Source: Mesorhizobium sp. M4B.F.Ca.ET.203.01.1.1
GTDB taxonomy: Bacteria; Pseudomonadota; Alphaproteobacteria; Rhizobiales; Rhizobiaceae
NCBI RefSeq assembly: GCF_004791025.1
Contig: NZ_SRUO01000004.1
Location: 310,001 to 374,000, forward strand
Direction: 5' to 3'
DNA length: 64,000 nt
The first letter of the stretch is position 1. Each line of letters begins with the position of its first letter. The position numbers were made by a program, and so were the translations under genes. The notes beneath the pieces were generated by a model. That model had not been told where the DNA came from and made no database searches. It saw only the letters and a list, made by a program, of their open reading frames with translations. This document shows positions 8,381 through 16,907 of the stretch, one piece after another.

Positions 8381-10309
8381 GTGGCACGGATCAGGAAAGG
8401 CGCCGGGAAGGTGGCGCCGCAGTTCTTGGAAGACGATCCATCCACCGGCTATCTGCCGGGGCGGAGATGGCCGATCGTCCGCTACGGCCTCGTTACCCTG
8501 CTCGCCTCCGCCATACTGGTGTTCGCCATCGAATGGATCGTGCGCGGCGATTTTTCCGGCACCGTCGCCTTCTTCCTGCAGCCCTTCAAGCCGGGCTGGA
8601 CCACCATCATCGTCTTCGCGCTGGTGCTGATCGGGCTGGACGCCGTGCTCGGCCGCAGCCACCAGAGCCTGATGATCGTGGCGCCGCTGACCCTTGCGCT
8701 GGCCTTTGTCGGCCACCAGAAGTCGCACTATCTCGGCGATCCGCTCTACCCGACCGATTTCCTCTACTCCCGCCAGATCATGGCGCTGATGCCGCTTCTG
8801 GTGCGCGAGCGGCCGCTGACCGCCGTCGCCATCGCCATCGCCATCGTGGCCGGCCTGTCGCTGCTCGTCTATGGCTGGCGCCTGTGGCGCCGCAAGGTGC
8901 CGATCCTCAGCCGCAAGGGTCGGCTGGCGCGGCTGACGCTGACGGTGCCGCTGCTTGCCTTCTTCGTGTCGATCATGGACTACGCCACCTTCTCGTGGAC
9001 CCGCGACCGGCTGCAGATCATCCCGATCATGTGGGACCAGAAGGAGAACTACGCCTCCAACGGCTTTGCGCTTGCTTTCGCGCTCAACGTGCCGATGGCC
9101 CATGTCTCGGCGCCGGCCGGCTATTCCGACAAGGCGATCGCGGCGATCGCGAGACCTGACGTGACGGCCTCGGTGCCGGACGAGAAGCCCGACATCATCA
9201 TCGTCATGAGCGAATCCTTCTGGGATCCGACCAAGCTGCCCGGCGTCACCATAACGCCGGACCCGATCCCCAATGTGCGGGCGCTGCGCTCCGGCTATAT
9301 GTTCTCGCCGGAATTCGGCGGCATGACCGCCAATATCGAATTCGAGGCGCTGACCGGCTTCTCCAATGCCTTCCTGCCGGCCGGCTCCATCCCCTACCAG
9401 CAGTATGTGCGCACGCCGACGCCGTCGCTGGCGACCTTCCTGAAGAGCGAGGGCTACAGGGCGCGCGCCATCCACCCCGGCACCAACTGGTTCTGGAACC
9501 GCGGCGCCGTCTATGCCGATTTCGGCTTCAGCGACTTCCGCTCGGAGGAGACGCTGCCGCCGATGCAGAAGCGCGGGCCGCTGGCCTCCGACGCGGCGAT
9601 GACCGACGAGATCATCCGCGAGGCGGACGCAAGCGAGGACCCGGTCTTCCTGTTCGCCGTCAGCCTGCAGAACCACGGGCCCTACGAGCCGTACCGCTAT
9701 TACAATCCATCCCACAAGGTCGCGGCGCCGATCAGTTCCTGGGCGCGTGAATCGCTGCTGAGCTATGCCGAAGGCTCGGCCGACGCCGACCGCGGCCTGG
9801 AACGGCTGGTCGAATGGGCAAAGAAGCGCCAGCGGCCGACGGTGATCGCCTTCTTCGGCGACCATCTGCCGCCGCTCGGGCCGGTCTATGTCGAGACCGG
9901 CTTCCTCAAGGACAACGTCGCGCCGCGCAAGGAGCCCTCGCCCGAAGCGGCACTCGAGCACCACCAGACGCCGCTGATCATCTGGTCCAACCGCACCGGC
10001 CCGGCCGAGGAGATGGGCGCCGTCAGCCCCGCCTTCCTGCCCTACCATATCCTGACCACTGCCGGGATCACGCACCCCTACTATACCGGCTTCCTCGGCG
10101 CCCTGCGCGAGCGCTACCGCGTCGTCGACCGCAACCTTCTGCTGTCGCCGGCCGGCGAGGCGACGCCCGACTGGGCGCGGCAGAAGAAGATCGACCCGGC
10201 GATCAACGATTTCCGGCTGATCCAGTACGACATGATGTTCGGCAAGCGAAGCGCCGCACCGGACTTCTTCCCCGAAACGGTCGACAAGGTCGTCGCCCAC
10301 ACAAGCTGA
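8381..10309 (+). CDS. LTA synthase/sulfatase-family membrane phosphoglycerol transferase-like protein
   Basis: A 642-residue protein with several N-terminal membrane segments (roughly residues 32-54, 74-90, 97-112, 145-165, 185-200) and a large periplasmic alkaline phosphatase-superfamily domain. The likely metal and nucleophile residues are Glu278 in MSESFWD, Thr316 in FGGMTANIEFE, and Asp494-His495 in FFGDHLPP, with NHGPYEPY near 431. This set matches the LtaS/OpgB group, which moves phosphoglycerol groups onto polymers. Since the organism is Gram-negative, periplasmic cyclic glucan (as with Sinorhizobium CgmB) is a more likely acceptor than teichoic acid; this is inference. It starts with GTG behind a GGGGA site. 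Confidence 0.75.
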   Translation: MARIRKGAGKVAPQFLEDDPSTGYLPGRRWPIVRYGLVTLLASAILVFAIEWIVRGDFSGTVAFFLQPFKPGWTTIIVFALVLIGLDAVLGRSHQSLMIVAPLTLALAFVGHQKSHYLGDPLYPTDFLYSRQIMALMPLLVRERPLTAVAIAIAIVAGLSLLVYGWRLWRRKVPILSRKGRLARLTLTVPLLAFFVSIMDYATFSWTRDRLQIIPIMWDQKENYASNGFALAFALNVPMAHVSAPAGYSDKAIAAIARPDVTASVPDEKPDIIIVMSESFWDPTKLPGVTITPDPIPNVRALRSGYMFSPEFGGMTANIEFEALTGFSNAFLPAGSIPYQQYVRTPTPSLATFLKSEGYRARAIHPGTNWFWNRGAVYADFGFSDFRSEETLPPMQKRGPLASDAAMTDEIIREADASEDPVFLFAVSLQNHGPYEPYRYYNPSHKVAAPISSWARESLLSYAEGSADADRGLERLVEWAKKRQRPTVIAFFGDHLPPLGPVYVETGFLKDNVAPRKEPSPEAALEHHQTPLIIWSNRTGPAEEMGAVSPAFLPYHILTTAGITHPYYTGFLGALRERYRVVDRNLLLSPAGEATPDWARQKKIDPAINDFRLIQYDMMFGKRSAAPDFFPETVDKVVAHTS

Positions 10310-10330
10310 GCCGGCGGGCGAACCCGCCGT

Positions 10331-11962
10331 TCAGTTCGTCAGCTGCAGCTTCGAAAATTTGCTGGCGATGGTCTGGAAGACGTTCGGCAGCTTGCTTGGA
10401 TCATTGACGGCGTAATAGTCGCTCGGATCGGAGGCGCAGGCGCTGTAGAGCGCGCGGTTGGCCGCCGTATCGGCCTGCAGCACCATGGTGTAGACCTGCA
10501 CGCCCTGGCTCTTCAGCTGCGTGCAGACATCCTTTGTCCAGCCATCGACATTGCGCGCAGCCGCCGTCTGGTTGTCGGAGCCGAAACGGCCGCCTCCAAG
10601 ATAGCCGTAGGAGGTATAGTCCGACTTGGTCGGCTGGCCGCTGGCGCCGTAGACGACGTTTTCGCCGTCGGTCAGCAGCATCACGACCTTGCTGACGCCC
10701 GAGGTCTTCCAAGGCGTGGCGTCGGTATAGGGCGGCTGCGGCGACAGCACCCGCATGCCCCAGGCCAGCCCTTCCGAGACATTGGTGCCCGAACCGTTCC
10801 ATTCGCTCATCTGGGCTGCGGCGGCGCGCAAGCTGTCGAAATCGTTGGTCAGCGGGACGATCGGGGTCGGGCAGGCGCGATTCGGACCGACGGTGATGGT
10901 GTTGCCGGTCTCGGTCACGATCTTGTTGGTCGAGGCAACATAACGCGCGACCTTGCTGACATTGGCGTCGAGAACGCCACTAAGGTCGATGCCGAGGACG
11001 TTGGCGCCCGGCAGCGCCAGCTTGATCTTGTCGATTGTGTCGTCAAGATAGGAGTTGTTGTAGCCGGTCGACGAATTGCCGTAGGAAGCGGACGGCTTGC
11101 GGGCGACGTCGGGATCGTCCGGCGCGAGGTAGGGGACGAACAGCGTGTCCGGGTTGGACGGATCGGGTGGCGTGTCGGAGATGTTGTAGGCGCCCGGCCG
11201 CGCCTCGACGCAGCCTTTCCAGCCGGTCCCCTTCCAGCCGGTGTGCTTCAAGGCCGGAACGTCCTGCTGAAGCTGCTTGAACAGCGACATATGATCTGGA
11301 CGTTTGCCTTTTACTGCCGGGAAATTGATGCCGTTGGTGGACGACTTGCCGTTCAGGTCGATCCAGGACGGGTCGAAATCGGGGCCATTGACGTTGACGG
11401 CGGTGACAAACGGCACCAGCGAGGCGCGCACCTGGCGAGTCGGCGACTTGGCCGCCTCGAGATAGTCGATCAGCGACTTGGTCGCCTGCCTGAGCGCGCT
11501 GATGCGCGCGCCGGCCATGGAGCCGGTGTTGTCGAGCACCAGCACGACTTCGAGCTGGTTGTTCGATTCCATCGCCGAGGCATCGACAGTGATGTGCCTG
11601 TCGTCGCCGAACAGGAAAGCGAAGTTCAGATTGACGTCGGCCGAAGCGACTGCCTTGGTCTTGATGTAGGTGACGCCCTTGTCGACGCTGAGCGTGGCCT
11701 GGGCATTGGACAGTTCGCGGTGGGTCGCGACATTGGCCTGGAAATAGCGGTTGAAGGCATCGCTGCGCGAGATGTCGATGTCGCCGAGATGCGAAGAGGC
11801 CAGGTTGGCCGCGTCAAGCGCGTTCTGCAGATTGCTCCTGGCCTTCATCAGTGTCGAGACATCGGTGGCGAAGGCCACGGCGGTGAGGATCGCCGGCACG
11901 CCGAGCGCCAGCACCAGCGCGAAGTTGCCGCGCTTCGAGCGCCAGAAATTCTTGAGAAGCAT
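10331..11962 (-). CDS. TadE/TadG-like protein with von Willebrand A domain
   Basis: A 543-residue protein. Residues about 11-34 form a TadG-type N-terminus (RGNFALVLALGVP) with a membrane anchor and the following helical stretch typical of Flp-pilus pseudopilin-like proteins. A von Willebrand A domain begins near residue 138, with the metal-site motif DNTGSM at 144-149 (a DxTxS form of MIDAS). I choose the ATG at 11962, which has a GGGGG site and gives the canonical N-terminus. No other tad/cpa genes are nearby, so this is a stand-alone surface or secretion-linked protein. It converges with the upstream phosphoglycerol transferase-like gene with a 21-base gap. Confidence 0.8.
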   Translation of the reverse strand: MLLKNFWRSKRGNFALVLALGVPAILTAVAFATDVSTLMKARSNLQNALDAANLASSHLGDIDISRSDAFNRYFQANVATHRELSNAQATLSVDKGVTYIKTKAVASADVNLNFAFLFGDDRHITVDASAMESNNQLEVVLVLDNTGSMAGARISALRQATKSLIDYLEAAKSPTRQVRASLVPFVTAVNVNGPDFDPSWIDLNGKSSTNGINFPAVKGKRPDHMSLFKQLQQDVPALKHTGWKGTGWKGCVEARPGAYNISDTPPDPSNPDTLFVPYLAPDDPDVARKPSASYGNSSTGYNNSYLDDTIDKIKLALPGANVLGIDLSGVLDANVSKVARYVASTNKIVTETGNTITVGPNRACPTPIVPLTNDFDSLRAAAAQMSEWNGSGTNVSEGLAWGMRVLSPQPPYTDATPWKTSGVSKVVMLLTDGENVVYGASGQPTKSDYTSYGYLGGGRFGSDNQTAAARNVDGWTKDVCTQLKSQGVQVYTMVLQADTAANRALYSACASDPSDYYAVNDPSKLPNVFQTIASKFSKLQLTN

Positions 11963-12160
11963 CCTACCCCCGGATCGCCAAGCAGACCGCCCCCGCGCGG
12001 TCACCCGATTTCGTGCGCTTCTCGTCGTGAATTTGAGGTTACAACACAAAACAACCGCTTATGGTGGTTAAAGCCCGATTACCGGAAAATCGATAAAATA
12101 GCTTGCTCCCGAATGTTGGCGTTTTTTCCTGACTGCGACGGCAAGGACCGACGTCCTCCC

Positions 12161-12188
12161 TTGCCTTCCCCGGGAATTGCTGTATAGA
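12161..12188 (+). promoter_or_regulatory. Candidate sigma-70 promoter of the rpsF operon
   Basis: TTGCCT at 12161-12166 and TATAGA at 12183-12188, 16 bases apart, form the best promoter-like pair in the 12050-12403 intergenic stretch. It would leave an mRNA leader of about 210 bases before rpsF. Assigned by eye only. Confidence 0.4.
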
Positions 12189-12232
12189 CCCCCGCAATCT
12201 GCCGGTCCTTGCTGGGGGCTGTACGGAGGGCC

Positions 12233-12253
12233 GCAGGCTTATCGAAAGCCTGC
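12233..12253 (+). promoter_or_regulatory. Hairpin in the rpsF leader, candidate ribosomal-protein autoregulatory element
   Basis: A perfect eight-base stem, GCAGGCTT and AAGCCTGC with an ATCGA loop, lies in the long leader of rpsF. Many bacteria have an S6:S18-binding leader structure before rpsF-rpsR; this hairpin and the CCG just before it could be part of one. I cannot confirm the consensus by eye. There is no T-run, so it is not a simple terminator. Confidence 0.35.
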
Positions 12254-12403
12254 GTGTGAAGCCAGAAGCGCTTCCGCCTCCCGTGTCTCCGCTCTCGACC
12301 GTCTCGTCATGCTCCTTTCTTCCCCGCTTCGCGGGTCAGAGAAGTTGCAGAGGCTTTAGCCGCGAGGAACCGGGAGAGAAACGAAGAAAGGCACCGATAC
12401 ACT

Positions 12404-12895
12404 ATGGCTCTATACGAACATGTGTTCCTTGCCCGGCAGGACCTCTCGCAGCAGCAGGTCGATGCGCTTGTCGAACAGTACAAGGGCGTCATCACCGCGA
12501 ATGGCGGGTCCGTCGGCCGGGTCGAGAACTGGGGATTGAAGTCCCTCACCTACCGGGTCAACAAGAACCGGAAGGCTTACTACACGCTGATGGACCTGAC
12601 CTGCCCGCCGGCCGCGCTCAACGAGATGGAGCGCCAGATGGGCCTGTCCGAGGACGTGCTGCGCTTCCTGACCATCAAGGTCGAGGCGCATGAGGAAGGT
12701 GCGTCGGCGATGATGCAGAAGCGCGAAGAGCGCTCCGAGCGCGGCGGCTTCGGCGACCGCGACCGTGGCGACCGCGGCCCGCGTTCGTTCGGCGACCGCG
12801 ATCGTGGCGACCGTGGCGATCGTCCGCCGCGCAGCTTCGACGGCGAGCGCGGTCCGCGCCGCCCGCGTGAAGGCGCTGAAGGGGGTGCAGAATAA
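12404..12895 (+). CDS. rpsF: 30S ribosomal protein S6
   Basis: Ribosomal protein S6, which partners S18 on the platform of the 30S subunit. The core (residues 1-100) has the expected [10 protein letters not shown] opening and [16 protein letters not shown] segment. Beyond residue 107 there is a long charged tail made of near-repeats of GDRDRGDRG and PRSF, ending in acidic EGAEGGAE; this makes the protein 163 residues instead of about 100-130 in many bacteria. Rhizobial S6 proteins often carry such tails. The stop codon overlaps the rpsR start by one base (TAATG), so the two are translationally coupled. Confidence 0.96.
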   Translation: MALYEHVFLARQDLSQQQVDALVEQYKGVITANGGSVGRVENWGLKSLTYRVNKNRKAYYTLMDLTCPPAALNEMERQMGLSEDVLRFLTIKVEAHEEGASAMMQKREERSERGGFGDRDRGDRGPRSFGDRDRGDRGDRPPRSFDGERGPRRPREGAEGGAE

Positions 12896-13143
12896 TGGTC
12901 GACATCAACCAGATCCCGACCCGGCGCCCGTTCCACCGTCGCCGCAAGACCTGCCCGTTCTCCGGCGCCAACGCGCCAAAGATCGACTACAAGGACGTGC
13001 GTCTGCTGCAGCGCTACATTTCCGAGCGCGGCAAGATCGTGCCGTCGCGCATCACCGCCGTCAGCCAGAAGAAGCAGCGCGAGCTCGCCAAGGCGATCAA
13101 GCGCGCCCGCTTCCTCGGCCTGCTGCCCTACGTGGTTCGCTAA
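12895..13143 (+). CDS. rpsR: 30S ribosomal protein S18
   Basis: The 82-residue S18, binding partner of S6. The family signature is seen in the N-terminal [13 protein letters not shown], then [19 protein letters not shown] and the C-terminal [12 protein letters not shown]. Its ATG shares one base with the rpsF stop. A strong hairpin 8 bases after its stop separates it from rplI. Confidence 0.97.
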   Translation: MVDINQIPTRRPFHRRRKTCPFSGANAPKIDYKDVRLLQRYISERGKIVPSRITAVSQKKQRELAKAIKRARFLGLLPYVVR

Positions 13144-13150
13144 GACTTCC

Positions 13151-13179
13151 GAAGCGGGCGGCCAGCCGCCCGCTTCTTT
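13151..13179 (+). terminator. Terminator or attenuator between rpsR and rplI
   Basis: A perfect 12-base inverted repeat, GAAGCGGGCGGC and GCCGCCCGCTTC separated by two bases, followed by TTTC, starts eight bases after the rpsR stop. The T-run is short, so it may only partly terminate and set the ratio of S6/S18 to L9. Confidence 0.65.
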
Positions 13180-13359
13180 CCCCACGGCGACGGGCGCCGC
13201 AGGGTTGGACATCAAATCCCGGGTTGAGGCCGAAAGCCTCTAACTGCCGCGACAGGCAGGACAGCGACACGGCGGCAACGCCCCCTTTGCTTCCTGACCT
13301 GTTCCAGATCAATCCTGCGCCGATCCCCGCGATCGACGCCAAGACGAAGGAACAAAACC

Positions 13360-13944
13360 ATGGAAGTCATTCTTCTCGAACGCGTTTCCCGCCTCGGCCA
13401 GATGGGCGACACCGTCAAGGTCAAGGATGGGTTCGCCCGCAATTTCCTGCTGCCGCAGGGCAAGGCGCTGCGCGCCAACGAAGCCAACAAGAAGAAGTTC
13501 GAAGGCCAGCGGACCCAGCTCGAAGCGCGTAACCTCGAGCGCAAGTCGGAAGCCTCGCAGGTTGCCGAAAAGCTCGACGGCAAGAGCTTCGTGGCCGTGC
13601 GTTCGGCCGGCGAGACCGGCCAGCTCTACGGTTCGGTGTCGACCCGCGACATCGCCGACCTGCTGACGGCGGAAGGCTTCTCGGTCAACCGCAACCAGAT
13701 TCAGCTCAACCACCCGATCAAGACCATCGGCCTGACCAATGTGGCCATCGCGCTGCATCCGGAAGTCGAAGTCACGATCACGCTCAACATCGCCCGCACC
13801 GCCGACGAGGCCGAGCGCCAGGCCAAGGGCGAGACGCTGACGACGGCCGAAGCCATCTACGGCGACGACATCAACGACAATGCGCGGCCGGAAAACTTCT
13901 TCGACCCGAACGCCGAGTTCGAAGGCGGCGAAGACAACGCCTGA
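13360..13944 (+). CDS. rplI: 50S ribosomal protein L9
   Basis: L9, 194 residues. The N-terminal RNA-binding domain begins MEVILLERV with the signature [17 protein letters not shown] (about residues 13-29); a connecting helix rich in Lys/Glu follows and the C-terminal domain ends near residue 150. The last 40 residues are an acidic extension ([17 protein letters not shown]) seen in rhizobial L9. It is 216 bases from rpsR; this gap holds the hairpin described and no gene. It is followed by a clear terminator. Confidence 0.96.
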   Translation: MEVILLERVSRLGQMGDTVKVKDGFARNFLLPQGKALRANEANKKKFEGQRTQLEARNLERKSEASQVAEKLDGKSFVAVRSAGETGQLYGSVSTRDIADLLTAEGFSVNRNQIQLNHPIKTIGLTNVAIALHPEVEVTITLNIARTADEAERQAKGETLTTAEAIYGDDINDNARPENFFDPNAEFEGGEDNA

Positions 13945-14013
13945 CCAGGCACGATCGAGCGCCACAGCGGCGCTCGAAACGCCTTGACTGCCACCGGTTT
14001 CGACTGGACCAAC

Positions 14014-14040
14014 GCCCGGGCCTCGCGCCCGGGCTTTTTT
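14014..14040 (+). terminator. Rho-independent terminator after rplI
   Basis: GCCCGGG and CCCGGGC with a seven-base loop, followed by six Ts, about 70 bases after the rplI stop. It is a textbook intrinsic terminator closing the rpsF-rpsR-rplI unit. Confidence 0.88.
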
Positions 14041-14111
14041 GTGCCAAATGGAACTTTTCGAACCCCTATATCTTGATGCAGACTACAGCGTCGCGCGTCC
14101 TTTGGACGCAC

Positions 14112-14180
14112 AAAGGACGTCGTAGTCCTTTGACTTGGCGCATGATCCCGCCGCGAAATCGATAGCGATTTCGGGACCCT
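14112..14180. repeat. Palindromic intergenic element (two hairpins) upstream of cfa
   Basis: Two perfect hairpins in series: AAAGGAC/GTCCTTT (14112-14131, six-base loop) and CGAAATCG/CGATTTCG (14154-14173, ATAG loop), the second extended by GATCCC and GGGACC arms. The composition resembles dispersed rhizobial palindromic elements. It may influence expression of the cfa gene, which starts 40 bases downstream. Confidence 0.55.
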
Positions 14181-14219
14181 GCGTCAGGCCATCCTGTCTG
14201 ACGTTGGGGACATTTGGTC

Positions 14220-15509
14220 ATGAATATTCTCTTGAAGCGCCTTCTCGACCGCCTGGTGCGCACCGGCAATCTCAAAGTGACCGGGCCGAAGGGCTCGACG
14301 GTCACCTTCGGCGACGGCAGCGGCGAGCCGGTGCACATGCACATCAAGACAAAGCACGCCGAACGCGCCATCAGCTTCGATCCGATGCTGGCGGTACCCG
14401 AAGCCTATATGGACGGCGAACTCGATATCCTCGAAGGCGGCGTGCTTGGGGTGATGCGCATCGCCTTCCAGAACATGGGCAGCGGCGGCATCGATGCGAC
14501 CTGGTCGAAGGCGATCGAAGGCCTGCGCCACGCCTTCCGCCGGCTGCAGCAGATCAACACCGCCGCGCGCGCGCGGCGCAACGTGCAGCGCCACTATGAT
14601 CTCTCAGGCGACCTCTACCGGCTCTTCCTCGACGAGGACATGCAGTATTCCTGCGCCTATTTCGAGCAGCCCGACATGACGCTGGACGAGGCGCAGGCGG
14701 CCAAGAGGCGGCACATCGCCGCCAAGCTGCGGCTGAAAGCCGGGCAGACGGTGCTCGATATCGGCTCCGGCTGGGGCGGGCTCGGCCTCTATCTCGCCAA
14801 GGCCTTCGACGTCGACGTGCAAGGTGTGACGCTGTCGATCGAGCAGCACGGCGTCGCCACAGACCGGGCCCATGTGCAAGGGCTGCAGGACAGGGTGCAT
14901 TTCGACCTCAAGGATTATCGCTCGCTCAACGAACGCTTCGATCGCATCGTCTCTGTCGGCATGTTCGAACATGTCGGCGTCAACCACTACCGCACCTTTT
15001 TCGAGAAGTCGGCGACATTGCTCAAGCCCGACGGGGTCATGCTGCTGCACACGATCGGCCGCTCCGGCGTGCCGTGGGCGACCAGCGCCTTCGTCCGCAA
15101 ATATATCTTCCCGGGCGGCTACATCCCGGCGCTTTCCGAGGTGATGCCGGCGATCGAGAAGTCGGGCCTCGTCGTCACCGACATCGAAATGCTCAGGCTG
15201 CACTATGCAGACACGCTGAAGCATTGGGGCATGCGCTTCGCCGCCAACCGCGACAAGGCCAAGGCGATCTACGACGAGCGCTTCTGCCGCATGTGGGAAT
15301 TCTACCTCGCCGCCTCGGAAGCCGCCTTCCGCTGGCAGGACCTGGTGATCTTCCAGATCCAGCTCGCCAAGAGGAACGACACGCTGCCGGTCACCCGCGA
15401 CTACATGGCCAAATGCGAGAAGGCGTTGGAAATGCGCGACATCGGCCACCGGCCCGAGCCGACCGTCGCCAAGCCCGCCCGCCGCCGGAAGGTGGCGGAC
15501 GGGGAGTAG
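14220..15509 (+). CDS. cfa: Cyclopropane-fatty-acyl-phospholipid synthase family protein
   Basis: A SAM-dependent enzyme that adds a methylene bridge to unsaturated acyl chains of membrane phospholipids. The N-terminal lipid-binding part covers about residues 1-120; [14 protein letters not shown] (near 127) and YSCAYFE are the family's substrate-region motifs; the SAM loop is [12 protein letters not shown] near 180, and the bicarbonate-site region follows. I use the ATG at 14220 (429 residues), with GGGGA nine bases before it; a TTG two codons upstream is less likely. It sits between rplI and dnaB, an accessory position, and is closed by a bidirectional terminator. Confidence 0.9.
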   Translation: MNILLKRLLDRLVRTGNLKVTGPKGSTVTFGDGSGEPVHMHIKTKHAERAISFDPMLAVPEAYMDGELDILEGGVLGVMRIAFQNMGSGGIDATWSKAIEGLRHAFRRLQQINTAARARRNVQRHYDLSGDLYRLFLDEDMQYSCAYFEQPDMTLDEAQAAKRRHIAAKLRLKAGQTVLDIGSGWGGLGLYLAKAFDVDVQGVTLSIEQHGVATDRAHVQGLQDRVHFDLKDYRSLNERFDRIVSVGMFEHVGVNHYRTFFEKSATLLKPDGVMLLHTIGRSGVPWATSAFVRKYIFPGGYIPALSEVMPAIEKSGLVVTDIEMLRLHYADTLKHWGMRFAANRDKAKAIYDERFCRMWEFYLAASEAAFRWQDLVIFQIQLAKRNDTLPVTRDYMAKCEKALEMRDIGHRPEPTVAKPARRRKVADGE

Positions 15510-15569
15510 GAAGCCGGCGGCATCGCGGCCAATCGGCCCATTATCCTTGCCATAGCCGGCCCAAGCATG

Positions 15570-15600
15570 AAAAAGGTCTCGTTATCGCGAGACCTTTTTT
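15570..15600. terminator. Bidirectional terminator after cfa
   Basis: A-run, GGTCTCG, six-base loop, CGAGACC and six Ts form a perfect bidirectional intrinsic terminator. It ends one base before the ATG of the next gene, so the downstream gene must be translated from a message beginning inside the hairpin or from read-through. Confidence 0.85.
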
Positions 15601-15601
15601 C

Positions 15602-15925
15602 ATGACCTATCTCATCTACATCGCCGCCGCGCTTGCCGAGATCGCCGGCTGCTTCTCGTTCTGGGCCTGGTGGCGGCTGGAGAAGTCGCCGCTGTGGCTG
15701 GCGCCGGGGCTCGTCTCGCTCGCTTTGTTCGGTTTCCTGCTGGCGCTGGTCGACACATCGGCCGCCGGCCGCGCCTACGCCGCCTATGGCGGTATCTACA
15801 TCGCGGCATCGCTCGGCTGGCTGCGGCTGGTCGAAGGCGTGCGCCCCGACCGCTGGGACCTTGCCGGTGCGGCGATCTGCATCGCCGGCGCTTCGGTCAT
15901 CCTTCTCGCACCCCGGGGAGCGTGA
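15602..15925 (+). CDS. YnfA family small membrane protein
   Basis: A 107-residue inner membrane protein with four predicted membrane helices (about residues 3-24, 31-51, 60-79, 86-104). It matches the YnfA/UPF0060 family, which is structurally like small multidrug resistance transporters; typical marks are [27 protein letters not shown], and [12 protein letters not shown]. The ATG lies one base beyond a strong terminator and has no clear ribosome site, which is odd. Three bases separate its stop from the GTG of the Rsm22-like gene, suggesting coupling. Confidence 0.85.
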   Translation: MTYLIYIAAALAEIAGCFSFWAWWRLEKSPLWLAPGLVSLALFGFLLALVDTSAAGRAYAAYGGIYIAASLGWLRLVEGVRPDRWDLAGAAICIAGASVILLAPRGA

Positions 15926-15928
15926 CGC

Positions 15929-16897
15929 GTGGAACTCCCCGCCCCGCTCCGGCAAGGCGTCGAGCGCCTGCTCGAAAATGTGCCCTTGCCGGCGCTCAAG
16001 CAGGCGGCGCGGACGCTGTCCGACCGCTACCGCGCGGAGCTGCGCGACGGCCGCCTGCACATGGCCGAGGACATGGCGGTCAAAGCCTATCTGGCGACGC
16101 GGCTGCCGGCGACCTATGCCGCCGTCCGCGCCAGCCTCGACGCGCTGGCCGAGGCAAGGCCCGAGTTCCAGCCGAGGACCTTGCTCGATATCGGCGCCGG
16201 GCCTGGCACCATGCTTTGGGCCACGATCGACCTGTGGTCCGACCTCGAGGCGGCGGTGATGCTCGAGGCGAGCGCGGCGGTGCGCAAGATCGGCCAGACG
16301 CTGGCCGCCGAGACGGTCGCCGCCAGGACGGAATGGCTCGCCGGCGACGCCACGATCGATCTCACGGATCTTCAACCCGCCGATCTGGTCACCGCCGCCT
16401 ATGTGCTGGACGAGATCGTGCCGGCCTCGCTGCCCAAACTGGTTGGCCGACTCTGGCAGTTGACCGCCGACACGCTGCTGATCGTCGAGCCGGGAACGCC
16501 GGCCGGCTGGCAGCGCATCCTTGCCGTCCGCCGGCAATTGATCGAGGCCGGCGCGCATGTGCTGGCACCCTGCCCGCACGAGGCGCCCTGCCCGCTCGTC
16601 CCGCCCGACTGGTGCCATTTCTCGCGCCGCGTCGCGCGCTCGCGCCTGCATCGCCTCGCCAAGGACGCCGACGTCCCCTGGGAGGACGAGAAATTCATCT
16701 ACATCGCCGCCTCGCGGCAGCCGGCGCCGGCGCGCCCGGCGCGCGTGATCGCGCCGCCGAAAGCCGGCTCCGGCAAGGTGCTGCTCAAGCTTTGCGTGCC
16801 CGACGGCAGTGCCGGCGAGACACTGTTCAGCAAGCGCGACGGCGACGCGTTCAGGATCTCGCGACGGCTGGACTGGGGCGACACGCTGGATATTTGA
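15929..16897 (+). CDS. Rsm22-family ribosome-associated methyltransferase-like protein
   Basis: A 322-residue class I SAM-fold protein of the Rsm22 (mitochondrial METTL17) family. The SAM-binding motif LLDIGAGPGT lies at about 85-94. The diagnostic stretch is C215 in APCPHE, C221 in APCP, and C229 in DWCHF, with a further C289 near the C-terminus in LLKLCVPDG; these four cysteines are arranged like the iron-sulfur ligands described for METTL17. It begins with GTG, three bases after the ynfA-like stop. Function in bacteria is unproven; a role in small-subunit assembly is inferred from the mitochondrial relatives. Confidence 0.85.
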   Translation: MELPAPLRQGVERLLENVPLPALKQAARTLSDRYRAELRDGRLHMAEDMAVKAYLATRLPATYAAVRASLDALAEARPEFQPRTLLDIGAGPGTMLWATIDLWSDLEAAVMLEASAAVRKIGQTLAAETVAARTEWLAGDATIDLTDLQPADLVTAAYVLDEIVPASLPKLVGRLWQLTADTLLIVEPGTPAGWQRILAVRRQLIEAGAHVLAPCPHEAPCPLVPPDWCHFSRRVARSRLHRLAKDADVPWEDEKFIYIAASRQPAPARPARVIAPPKAGSGKVLLKLCVPDGSAGETLFSKRDGDAFRISRRLDWGDTLDI

Positions 16898-16907
16898 ATG
16901 ACAATTT

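Noticed and set aside
8240..10300. A 686-codon open frame on the minus strand opposite the phosphoglycerol transferase-like gene
   Set aside because: It is a high-GC antisense shadow: no family motifs, rich in Arg/Gly/Asp, and the plus-strand gene has clear catalytic motifs.
12233..12253. The rpsF leader hairpin as a terminator
   Set aside because: There is no T-run after the stem.
12407..12424. GAAC-ATGT-GTTC, resembling a Bacillus-type LexA site
   Set aside because: It is inside the rpsF coding region near its start and has the wrong form for alphaproteobacterial LexA.
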